A stretch of 6,592 nt of DNA from Gammaproteobacteria bacterium (lineage in GTDB: Bacteria; Pseudomonadota; Gammaproteobacteria; Steroidobacterales; Steroidobacteraceae): contig VBNP01000150.1 of assembly GCA_005877965.1 (NCBI GenBank), positions 1-6,592 of the forward strand, in the 5' to 3' direction. Below the pieces are notes generated by a model, which worked only from the letters and a program-made list of their open reading frames with translations, was not told where the DNA came from and did not search any database. Position numbers and translations under genes: made by a program. Below, piece after piece: positions 1-5,173 of this stretch; position 1 is the stretch's first letter; every line of letters starts with the position of its first letter.

Positions 1-828
1 ACGGCGTGGCGGTTCGCGATCGCATCGAGTCTGCCGTTCCTCGCGCTGCTGTCGGTGGCGGTCACGGCGCGCGACATTTACGCAGCACCCGCACTCCTCG
101 GGCTCGCCGTCCTCACCGGGCTGTGGGTGTGCGGCGCGCAGCGCGCGCCGACCCGGCTCGACCAGCTGGCCGTGACCGCAACCCGCGTCCTCGCCGGCGC
201 GCTCGGCGGCGCGCTGGTGGCGGCGCTCGCCCTGCTGTTCGCCTCGGGCGCAGGTGCGCCGCTCGCCTGCCTGGCGGCGGCGCTCGCCGCCGCCGTCGCG
301 ACGCTCACGGCGCTGACCCTCGCCACACAATCACAGCACCGCGGGGATCTGCAGCGCAGCCTCGTCTGGACGTACACCGGCTACGCCGCCGCGCTGTGTC
401 TCACGGCGCTCGCAGCGCTGCCGGTCGTCGATCGCTGGCAGGATCTGCCCGGGCTGGCGCGGCGCATCCACGCCGACTGCGCGCGGCGGCCGCTCGCACT
501 CCTTGATCCGGACGAGACCACCATCGCGATGCTCGACCACGGTTTCGACGACGGCTTTACCATCCTCACCACCGGTGCGGACGTGCCGCGCGGCGCCGTG
601 AGCGGCTGGTTCCGCGCCCACGGCCGCGAAGCGCGGGTGCTGGTGCTCATGCCCGGTCACGCGCCCGGCCCCCTCACGCGCTGGCTCGAGCGCTTGCACG
701 CGCACGACCCCGACGGCGACGGCATCGCGGGGAGCCTCGCGGCATCCGGAACCGCCACGCTCCTGCGGCGCTACGAGTTGCCGCAGGGACGGCGTTACGC
801 CCTGCTGGGACCCTCGCCGGTGCCGTGA
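1..828 (+). CDS. C-terminal part of a polytopic membrane protein, probably ArnT-like (GT39) glycosyltransferase
   Basis: The frame is open from the first base, so the N-terminus lies outside the window; 275 residues remain before the TGA at 826-828. The first ~145 residues hold about five hydrophobic segments (roughly 5-22, 26-45, 62-80, 83-107 and 125-142). The rest, after the WQDLPGLARRI stretch, is a soluble domain ending in YALLGPSPVP. The text ARDIYAAPALLG resembles the late-transmembrane APALPG stretch of ArnT/PMT-family lipid-linked sugar transferases. The C-terminal RPLALLDPDETTIAMLD resembles their periplasmic C-terminal domain. Such enzymes move a sugar from a polyprenyl carrier onto lipid A or another acceptor at the periplasmic face of the inner membrane. 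The catalytic N-terminal loops are not in the window, so this is family-level resemblance only. The next gene starts 50 bases later on the same strand and could share the transcript. Confidence 0.55.
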   Translation, partial: TAWRFAIASSLPFLALLSVAVTARDIYAAPALLGLAVLTGLWVCGAQRAPTRLDQLAVTATRVLAGALGGALVAALALLFASGAGAPLACLAAALAAAVATLTALTLATQSQHRGDLQRSLVWTYTGYAAALCLTALAALPVVDRWQDLPGLARRIHADCARRPLALLDPDETTIAMLDHGFDDGFTILTTGADVPRGAVSGWFRAHGREARVLVLMPGHAPGPLTRWLERLHAHDPDGDGIAGSLAASGTATLLRRYELPQGRRYALLGPSPVP

Positions 829-869
829 GCAGCGCGCCGGCATCACACCACTGTTGTCACGAACACTGC

Positions 870-873
870 GGAG
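870..873 (+). promoter_or_regulatory. Ribosome binding site that fixes the permease start
   Basis: GGAG lies 5 bases before the ATG at 879. The frame stays open upstream to a GTG at 825 that overlaps the preceding stop codon. The intervening 18 codons are Cys/His-rich and unlike permease N-termini, and the GTG has no comparable site, so the ATG at 879 is preferred. Confidence 0.6.
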
Positions 874-878
874 CACCT

Positions 879-2246
879 ATGTCGCAACCAGGGTCTGACC
901 TCTCGCGCAACCTGCGCAACCGGCACATCCAGCTCATCGCCATCGGCGGCACGATCGGCGTCGGCTTGTTTCTCGGCTCCGCCCGGGCGATCCACAACGC
1001 CGGGCCCGGGCTGCTGCTCGCTTACGCCCTGGGCGGCGTGGCGATCTTCTTCATCATGCGCGCGCTCGGAGAGCTGCTGACCTATCGCCCCGTGGCCGGC
1101 TCGTTCGCCACCTACGCCGACGAGTTCTGCGGGCCGTTCGCCGGCTTCGTCACCGGCTGGTCCTACTGGTTCATGTGGGTCGTCATGGCCATGGCGGAGC
1201 TGACGGCGATCGGAATCTACGTGCGCTACTGGTTTCCGGAGGTGCCGCAGTGGTTGCCGCCGTTGATCGCGCTCCTTGCGCTCTACGGCTCGAACCTGCT
1301 GGCGGTGCGCGTGTTCGGGGAGCTGGAGTTCTGGTTCGCCCTCATCAAGGTCGCGACCATCGTGGCACTGATCGTCGCCGGTCTTGCCGTCATCGTGCTG
1401 CACGTCGGCAACTTCGGCGCCACGGCCGGCTTCGCCAACCTCTGGACGCATGGGGGGTTCCTGCCGTTCGGCATCACGGGTGTGCTGCTGACACTGCAGA
1501 TCGTCATGTTCGCCTACGCGGGTGTCGAGCTGATCGGGGTCACCGCCGGCGAGGCGCAGGATCCGGCGGTGGCGCTGCCCCGGGCGACCAATGGCATCAT
1601 CGCGCGGATTCTCATTTTTTATCTGGGGGCGCTGCTGGTCATCATGGCGGTGGTGCCGTGGGACCAGCTAAGCCCCAGCGTGAGCCCGTTCGTTTTCGTG
1701 TTCGACAAACTCGGCGTGCCCGCCGCGGCCAGCATCATCACCGTGGTCGTCATTACCGCGGCCTCCTCCTCCTGCAACAGCGGTCTGTTCAGTACCGGGC
1801 GGATGCTGTGGTCGCTGGCGCAGCGTGGCCAGGCGCCGCGCGGCTTCAGCGTGCTCAACGCGCGACACGTGCCCGCCGCCGGCATCCATGTGTCCGCCGC
1901 TTTCATGCTCCTGACGGTGATCCTCAACTACCTCGTGCCCAAGGAGGTGTTCACCTGGGTCACGAGCATCACGCTCATCGGGACGCTGTGGACCTGGGGA
2001 ATCATCATGGTGTCGCATCGCAACTACCGGCGCGCCGTTCAGGCCGGACGGGCGGCGGCGGCGCCGTTTCGCATGCCGGGCGCACCGTTCGCGAACTGGG
2101 CGGTGCTGGCGTTCCTGGTCGTGGTGAGCGCCCTGCTGGCGCTCGATCCGGGCACCCGGGTGGCGCTGTACGTGGCACCCGTGTGGTTCGCGGTACTCGG
2201 GATCGGTTACGCCCGGGCTACATCAGCGGCTCGCCGCCACCGATGA
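879..2246 (+). CDS. cycA: Amino-acid permease, D-serine/D-alanine/glycine transporter type (APC superfamily)
   Basis: A 455-residue protein, close to the ~470 of E. coli CycA. It is an inner-membrane secondary transporter of the amino acid transporter (AAT) family, which brings in small neutral amino acids by proton symport. The signature NRHIQLIAIGGTIGVGLFLG sits at about residues 14-33 and forms the first membrane segment with its unwound glycine-rich turn. It is followed by MRALGEL, FVTGWSYWFMWVV, FGELEFWFALIK, FAYAGVELIGVTAGEAQDP and the ASSSCNSGLFSTGRML stretch, all in the family order. About twelve hydrophobic segments are present. The phrases FGE.EFWFA.IK and PAAASII closely match remembered E. 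coli CycA text, so the D-Ser/D-Ala/Gly assignment is favoured. Proline (ProY) or aromatic (AroP) permeases of the same family remain possible, because specificity cannot be read reliably from sequence. Its 3' end overlaps the convergent SDR gene by 29 bases. Confidence 0.88.
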   Translation: MSQPGSDLSRNLRNRHIQLIAIGGTIGVGLFLGSARAIHNAGPGLLLAYALGGVAIFFIMRALGELLTYRPVAGSFATYADEFCGPFAGFVTGWSYWFMWVVMAMAELTAIGIYVRYWFPEVPQWLPPLIALLALYGSNLLAVRVFGELEFWFALIKVATIVALIVAGLAVIVLHVGNFGATAGFANLWTHGGFLPFGITGVLLTLQIVMFAYAGVELIGVTAGEAQDPAVALPRATNGIIARILIFYLGALLVIMAVVPWDQLSPSVSPFVFVFDKLGVPAAASIITVVVITAASSSCNSGLFSTGRMLWSLAQRGQAPRGFSVLNARHVPAAGIHVSAAFMLLTVILNYLVPKEVFTWVTSITLIGTLWTWGIIMVSHRNYRRAVQAGRAAAAPFRMPGAPFANWAVLAFLVVVSALLALDPGTRVALYVAPVWFAVLGIGYARATSAARRHR

Positions 2247-2997
2247 GACCGCCGCCGTCCACCACCAGAGTCTGCCCGGTGATGAAGTTGCCGGCGCGCG
2301 AGGCGAGCAGCACCGCCGTGCCGGCGACATCATCCGGGTCCCCGAGGCGCCGCAACGGATTGGCGCGTGCGAAAGCCGCCGCGCGCCCCGGATCCGCCCA
2401 CAGCGCCTTGGAGAAATGGGTGCGGATGATGCCGGGCGCGATGCAGTTGACGCGGATGTTGTGCGGCCCCCATTCGACCGCAAGATTGCGCGCCAGCTGC
2501 ATGTCGGCCGCCTTGGAAATGCAGTAGGCACCGAGCAGCGCGCTGCCAACGAAGCCGCCCACGGATGAGATGATGATCACCGCTCCGTCCTTGCGCTGCG
2601 CCATCGCCGGCAGCGTCATGTTGCACAACCACACGGTGCTGTGCAGGTTGGTGTGGATGATCTTGTCGAACACCTCGTCGGGAGTCTTCGCGGAAGGCCC
2701 GAAGTGCGGGTTGGCGGCCGCATTGCACACAATAATGTCGATCCGGCCCCATTTCGCGATGCTGGCATCGACGAGTGCCTGCAGCTCGGCCTTGTGCCCC
2801 ACGTGACAGGCGTGCGCGAGCGCCGTGCCGCCGGCGGCGGTGATCTCCGCCGCGGTCGCCTCGCAACTCTCGGGCTTGCGGCTCGAAATGACGACGCGCG
2901 CGCCGTGCAGCGCCATCTGCATGGCGATCGCCTTGCCGATACCGCGGCTCGAGCCCGTAATGACGGCCACCTTGCCCGACAGGTCGAACATGCTCAT
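2218..2997 (-). CDS. SDR-family NAD(P)-dependent oxidoreductase
   Basis: A 259-residue classical short-chain dehydrogenase/reductase, the usual length for the family. Residues 14-21 (TGSSRGIG) form the Rossmann dinucleotide-binding glycine motif. CNAAAN at 91-96 stands in for the usual NNAG. N117, S145, Y158 and K162 (in YCISK) fit the Asn-Ser-Tyr-Lys catalytic tetrad at standard spacing. The C-terminal VVDGGG at 245-250 is also typical. An arginine at residue 40, just after the second beta strand, suggests NADP(H) preference by inference. The start at 2997 is chosen because GGAGAGGG lies 8 bases upstream. Another ATG two codons in is possible, and the frame remains open further upstream into the tRNA promoter, which is unlikely to be coding. 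The substrate is unknown; family members reduce or oxidise alcohol/ketone groups on lipids, acyl-CoAs or small carbonyls. No neighbouring gene indicates a pathway. Confidence 0.93.
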   Translation of the reverse strand: MSMFDLSGKVAVITGSSRGIGKAIAMQMALHGARVVISSRKPESCEATAAEITAAGGTALAHACHVGHKAELQALVDASIAKWGRIDIIVCNAAANPHFGPSAKTPDEVFDKIIHTNLHSTVWLCNMTLPAMAQRKDGAVIIISSVGGFVGSALLGAYCISKAADMQLARNLAVEWGPHNIRVNCIAPGIIRTHFSKALWADPGRAAAFARANPLRRLGDPDDVAGTAVLLASRAGNFITGQTLVVDGGGLIGGGEPLM

Positions 2998-3005
2998 GTG
3001 CAGCG

Positions 3006-3013
3006 CCCTCTCC
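3006..3013 (-). promoter_or_regulatory. Ribosome binding site that fixes the SDR start
   Basis: Read on the minus strand this is GGAGAGGG, 8 bases before the ATG at 2997 and 14 before the alternative ATG at 2991. It supports translation from 2997 rather than from the further upstream in-frame ATG at 3078. Confidence 0.6.
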
Positions 3014-3070
3014 GGCAGATTTGCCGTGCATTCTGCCGGGAGCACCAGCGCTTGGCGAATGCGCCCGCCA

Positions 3071-3099
3071 TTACTCAAGCCCCGGGTTCGCAGTAGAAT
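3071..3099 (+). promoter_or_regulatory. Probable promoter of the tRNA-Arg gene
   Basis: TAGAAT at 3094-3099 matches the sigma-70 -10 consensus at five of six positions and ends 9 bases before the mature tRNA. The bases between it and the tRNA (CCGCGCGCC) are entirely G/C. A GC-rich discriminator of this kind is typical of stable-RNA promoters under stringent control. The -35 position 17 bases upstream (TTACTC at 3071-3076) is poor, so the call rests on the -10 box, the discriminator and the position. Confidence 0.5.
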
Positions 3100-3108
3100 C
3101 CGCGCGCC

Positions 3109-3182
3109 GCGCCCGTAGCTCAGTTGGATAGAGCATCAGGCTTCGAACCTGAGGGTCGGGAGTTCGAATCTCTCCGGGCGCG
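3109..3182 (+). tRNA. tRNA-Arg, anticodon UCG
   Basis: A complete 74-base cloverleaf. The acceptor stem GCGCCCG (3109-3115) pairs with CGGGCGC (3175-3181) over seven pairs. The D stem is GCTC/GAGC (3118-3121 and 3131-3134). The anticodon stem TCAGG/CCTGA (3136-3140 and 3148-3152) encloses loop CTTCGAA, with anticodon TCG at 3143-3145. The T stem GGGAG/CTCTC (3158-3162 and 3170-3174, one G-T pair) closes loop TTCGAAT. The discriminator is G3182. The anticodon reads CGA and probably CGG arginine codons. The bases after the discriminator are CGA, so the 3' CCA is not encoded and must be added by the CCA-adding enzyme; many gammaproteobacterial tRNA genes do encode it. The gene is divergent from the SDR gene and stands alone. 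Confidence 0.96.
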
Positions 3183-3183
3183 C
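3167..3183 (+). repeat. tRNA 3'-end copy of an imperfect direct repeat (proximal, attL-like)
   Basis: These 17 bases cover the end of the T loop, the T stem and the acceptor 3' strand. They recur at 3412-3428 with 15 of 17 identities (the two differences are G to A). Duplication of a tRNA 3' end in direct orientation is the usual mark of tyrosine-integrase attachment sites, but no integrase is present here. Confidence 0.5.
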
Positions 3184-3220
3184 GAAATTAGCAGCCCGGA
3201 TCATGTCCGCGACGCATCCC

Positions 3221-3277
3221 CTGCGGTCGGGCGGGTTCGAACTCCCGACCGCCGCCGCAGGCGGCGCGGGAGTTCGA
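3221..3277. repeat. Nested inverted repeats containing an inverted copy of the tRNA T-arm
   Basis: TCGAACTCCCG (3237-3247) and CGGGAGTTCGA (3267-3277) are perfect 11-base arms. They enclose a second perfect hairpin, GCCGCC (3251-3256) and GGCGGC (3260-3265), with a GCA loop. A competing fold pairs GGTCGGG (3225-3231) with CCCGACC (3244-3250). The strand-reversed text GGTCGGGAGTTCGAA (3237-3250 plus neighbours) also occurs in the tRNA at 3154-3168, so the left arm is an inverted copy of the variable loop and T-arm. The fold would be very stable as RNA or single-stranded DNA. Its function is unknown. Confidence 0.7.
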
Positions 3278-3305
3278 CAACTTGGCGAGTCCCCGAGCCA
3301 AGTTG
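3278..3305. repeat. Perfect 9-base inverted repeat
   Basis: CAACTTGGC (3278-3286) and GCCAAGTTG (3297-3305) are perfect arms around a 10-base loop. The dyad abuts the preceding palindrome with no gap, as if the two were consecutive stem-loops of one structured molecule. There is no T-run after it, so it is not a standard intrinsic terminator. Confidence 0.65.
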
Positions 3306-3306
3306 G

Positions 3307-3400
3307 ACGCCCGAGCGGTGAGCGAGGGACGAGCCGGCGCAGCCCGCGAGCACGCCGCCGTGGCGGCGAACGCCCGTAAGGGCGGCCCCGCAGGGACGAG
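3307..3400. repeat. Degenerate tandem pair with two further hairpins
   Basis: ACGCCCG occurs at 3307-3313 and 3370-3376, and AGGGACGAG at 3325-3333 and 3392-3400. The spacings of 63 and 67 bases indicate two diverged copies of one unit with a small indel. The stretch also holds the perfect hairpin CGCCGCC/GGCGGCG (3353-3359 and 3362-3368) and CGCCC/GGGCG (3371-3375 and 3380-3384). The second is closed by a GTAA loop, which is of the stable GNRA tetraloop class if transcribed. Confidence 0.5.
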
Positions 3401-3411
3401 GCGCGCCGAGT

Positions 3412-3428
3412 AATCTCTCCAGACGCGC
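3412..3428 (+). repeat. Distal copy of the tRNA 3'-end direct repeat (attR-like)
   Basis: AATCTCTCCAGACGCGC repeats the tRNA end at 3167-3183 with an offset of 245 bases. The two substitutions fall in the acceptor strand, so this copy could not serve as part of a functional tRNA. It may be a decayed attachment site or a fragment of a duplicated tRNA gene. Similarity fades on both sides. Confidence 0.5.
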
Positions 3429-3583
3429 TGATTCACAAGGATTTCTCGGCCAGCGGCTTGCAGCCCCCGCTCCTGCGGCAAATTTCCGCGAGCCCATCCG
3501 CGGATGACTGGTACGTTGTTGGATCTCTGGTCAGTTTGGCGCAAAATGCCCATGTCCCAGGACGGACGTAATCGGAGACTGTC
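3429..3583 (+). other. Intergenic stretch between the tRNA-associated repeats and the next gene
   Basis: No convincing gene is visible. By eye the base composition is visibly less GC-rich than the block before it. A weak sigma-70-like pair, TTGGAT at 3519-3524 and CAAAAT at 3542-3547 with a 17-base spacer, could drive the gene starting at 3584. Each box matches its consensus at only three or four positions. A GGAG at 3574-3577 serves as the ribosome binding site of that gene. Confidence 0.3.
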
Positions 3584-3928
3584 ATGGCCGGCCCGTACCC
3601 CGCCGAAGAAAAATTCCATGAGGCGCTACGTGCACTGGTTGGCGCCGCTTCTCAGAGGAAACGACTGGAGAACGCGTACCTGGATCACCTGAACGATCTC
3701 CAGGCCGCGGAATTGCCAGCATCGCAACAAGCCAAATTCGTGCGGCTGCGTGACACCCTGACACACGGGGAGCAGCTCGATCCGGAAATTGCCATCGAAG
3801 CGATGAGTGACGATGAGGTCGCAGAGGCGGTTCGCCAGATTCTCGCTTTGTACGACGAGATCATGGATGCGGCACGCCCTGGTCCTTTCCCCAGTCGTCC
3901 AGGACGCGCGCAATCCAGCACTGCGTGA
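3584..3928 (+). CDS. Small acidic helical protein of unknown function
   Basis: The protein is 114 residues and I do not recognise its family. The ATG at 3584 has GGAG 6 bases upstream, which supports it as a real start. Residues about 8-97 are predicted by eye to be almost entirely helical and are rich in Glu, Asp, Ala and Leu (FHEALRALVGAA, QRKRLENAYLDHLNDLQ, EAVRQILALYDEIMDA). The pattern looks like three or four helices with a turn near HGEQLDPE. The last ~17 residues (RPGPFPSRPGRAQSS) are Pro/Arg-rich and probably disordered. There are no cysteines, signal peptide or membrane segment, so it is probably cytoplasmic. Codons appear less GC-biased than in cycA or moeA. It converges with the next small gene across a dyad. 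Confidence 0.7.
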   Translation: MAGPYPAEEKFHEALRALVGAASQRKRLENAYLDHLNDLQAAELPASQQAKFVRLRDTLTHGEQLDPEIAIEAMSDDEVAEAVRQILALYDEIMDAARPGPFPSRPGRAQSSTA

Positions 3929-3929
3929 G

Positions 3930-3961
3930 GCCGCTGACCTCCAGTCCATGGCCTCAGCGGC
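3930..3961. terminator. Possible bidirectional terminator between two convergent genes
   Basis: GCCGCTGA (3930-3937) and TCAGCGGC (3954-3961) are perfect 8-base arms around a 16-base loop. They lie just after the stop of the plus-strand gene and 18 bases from the stop of the minus-strand gene. The position fits a shared terminator, but neither strand has a clear T-run after the stem, so it could be an RNA-stability hairpin or depend on Rho. Confidence 0.35.
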
Positions 3962-3978
3962 GCGCAGGTACCGAAGAC

Positions 3979-4338
3979 TTACTTAGCCGCGGTTGTCGGC
4001 CCGTTCGGCTGCTGCTGCCGTCGCGACGTCGCCTCGGCAGCGCGCGCCTGCTGCTCTTCCTGTACCTCAGCGAGCGTCAATCGGGTGTCGCCGGCAATGA
4101 CCTCGAGGATGGGGTGGGTTGAGTCGGCTGGCAGACGCAATCCGTGCACCTTCTCCCACGCCCGGATGCGCACCTTGGGTGGATTCAGACTCGAGCGCTG
4201 TTCTTCCAGGTCGATGCGCCTTCGCTGGGCACGCTCCTCTTCCTCGAGGGCGCGACGTGCGCGGTAATCGTTGCTCAGATCCCCGGCGGTGCGGTGCGGG
4301 GCGGTATCGTTCGCAAAAGGCAGAGACGTTGGGCTCAC
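3979..4338 (-). CDS. Small hypothetical protein with a WEKVHGL-type C-terminal motif
   Basis: The protein is 119 residues from the GTG at 4338. That start is chosen because GGAG lies 5 bases upstream on the minus strand. The frame is open further upstream, but that extension is Arg/Gly-rich and runs into the tag promoter side. The N-terminal ~20 residues look disordered. A charged helix follows (YRARRALEEEERAQRRRIDL), probably a short coiled coil. Then comes a compact block, PKVRIRAWEKVHGLRLP...HPILEVIAGDTRLTLAEVQEEQ, and a polar Gln/Arg/Thr tail. I have seen similar text (WE.LH.L.LP...HP...VIA..T.LT...V..EQ) in uncharacterised gammaproteobacterial proteins, but I know of no assigned function. 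There is no signal peptide, membrane segment or metal-ligand cluster. It is divergent from tag. Confidence 0.72.
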   Translation of the reverse strand: MSPTSLPFANDTAPHRTAGDLSNDYRARRALEEEERAQRRRIDLEEQRSSLNPPKVRIRAWEKVHGLRLPADSTHPILEVIAGDTRLTLAEVQEEQQARAAEATSRRQQQPNGPTTAAK

Positions 4339-4343
4339 TAGTT

Positions 4344-4347
4344 CTCC
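4344..4347 (-). promoter_or_regulatory. Ribosome binding site that decides a GTG start
   Basis: On the minus strand this reads GGAG, 5 bases before the GTG at 4338. No ATG in this frame has a comparable site, so the shorter 119-residue product is preferred over the 178-residue open frame. Confidence 0.6.
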
Positions 4348-4353
4348 GATTTG

Positions 4354-4372
4354 GCGCGACCACGGGTCGCGC
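4354..4372. repeat. Perfect 8-base dyad in the divergent intergenic region
   Basis: GCGCGACC (4354-4361) and GGTCGCGC (4365-4372) are perfect arms with a 3-base centre. The dyad lies 15 bases upstream of the minus-strand GTG, just before its ribosome binding site, and 87 bases before the tag start. It could be an operator or a 5' leader hairpin of the minus-strand gene; the sequence does not decide between them. Confidence 0.5.
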
Positions 4373-4459
4373 GAGCGGCTGTCGGCTTTGAGCACCGCGT
4401 GCCCTCGACAACCTGCCCAGTCTGCGCTTGCCACGCGAACATTGACAGCGAAATCCCCA

Positions 4460-5110
4460 GTGCGCTCTTTCGACCGCCGCGCAGCGCCCCCCGCCAGCGC
4501 CCGCCACGCCGGCAAACGCCGCTGCCGGTGGGCGGGCAGCGCCGACCCGGACTATGTCCGCTATCACGATGAGGAATGGGGGCGGCCGGTGCACGACGAT
4601 CGACTGCTCTTCGAGATGCTGACCCTCGAGGGCGCGCAGGCGGGCCTGTCGTGGTCGACCATCCTGCGCAAGCGCGCCGGCTACCGCCGCGCGTTCGCCG
4701 ACTTCGAGCCGCGCAAGGTGGCGCGCTTCGATGCACGCCGCCGCGCGGCCCTGCGGCGCGATGCCGGCATCGTGCGTAACCGCTTGAAGATCGAGTCCAC
4801 CGTGAGCAACGCGCGGGCGTTCCTCGCTGTGCAGCGCGAGTTCGGCTCCTTTGACCGCTACCTGTGGTCGTTCGTCGCGGGTAAGCCGATCGTGAACCAC
4901 CCGCGCGCCGGCGCGTTACCCACGCGCACGCCGCTCAGCGACCAGGTTTCCCGGGACCTCGTGCAACGCGGCTTTCGCTTCGTGGGCACGACCATCGTGT
5001 ATGCGTTCCTGCAGGCGGTCGGGGTCGTCAACGATCACGCCCGGGATTGCTTTCGGTGTCCGCCGCGGCGCAGGCCCGGGCGCACCGCGCAACGGCGCAG
5101 GCAGAAGTAG
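4460..5110 (+). CDS. tag: DNA-3-methyladenine glycosylase I
   Basis: This base-excision repair enzyme removes 3-methyladenine from alkylated DNA by cleaving the glycosidic bond. The protein is 216 residues from GTG 4460, against ~187 in E. coli. The family zinc ligands are all present: C22 (CRW), H36 (RYHDEEWG), H193 and C197 (VNDHARDC). So are the active-site stretch LEGAQAGLSW with E57, corresponding to E. coli Glu38, and RGFRFVGTTIVYAFLQAVG near the C-terminus. The start is uncertain. There is no ATG in frame near the conserved core; the nearest upstream start-type codons are GTG 4460 and TTG 4442, neither with a good ribosome binding site. The extra length is an Arg-rich 21-residue N-terminal extension and an Arg-rich tail after C197. 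The gene is divergent from the small minus-strand gene. Confidence 0.93.
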   Translation: MRSFDRRAAPPASARHAGKRRCRWAGSADPDYVRYHDEEWGRPVHDDRLLFEMLTLEGAQAGLSWSTILRKRAGYRRAFADFEPRKVARFDARRRAALRRDAGIVRNRLKIESTVSNARAFLAVQREFGSFDRYLWSFVAGKPIVNHPRAGALPTRTPLSDQVSRDLVQRGFRFVGTTIVYAFLQAVGVVNDHARDCFRCPPRRRPGRTAQRRRQK

Positions 5111-5173
5111 CCTTGAGCGGCAAGCGCCTCTTAAGATAGCGGTCCGATTCATCGGTTTTCTTAGGATCAGCTC

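Noticed and set aside
1175..2527. 450-codon plus-strand open frame overlapping the permease and the SDR gene
   Set aside because: It is an Arg/Gly/His-rich frame-shifted shadow of the permease with no recognisable domain.
2998..3078. N-terminal extension of the SDR protein from an upstream ATG at 3078
   Set aside because: It would overlap the tRNA promoter region, adds residues unlike SDR N-termini and bypasses the good ribosome binding site before 2997.
4339..4515. Longer version of the minus-strand small protein (178 residues)
   Set aside because: The added part is low-complexity Arg/Gly/Ala text typical of open frames in GC-rich DNA, and the internal GTG has a clear ribosome binding site.
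4067..4900. Long open frame on the minus strand across the tag gene and the small gene
   Set aside because: It is an Arg/Ala/His-rich shadow frame overlapping two better-supported genes, with no family resemblance.
5113..5137. Promoter-like TTGAGC and TAAGAT before the exported protein gene
   Set aside because: The spacer is only 13 bases, too short for a normal sigma-70 promoter.
5144..5162. Short dyad CCGAT/ATCGG followed by a T-rich stretch after tag, resembling an intrinsic terminator
   Set aside because: The usable stem is only about four base pairs, too weak to support a call.
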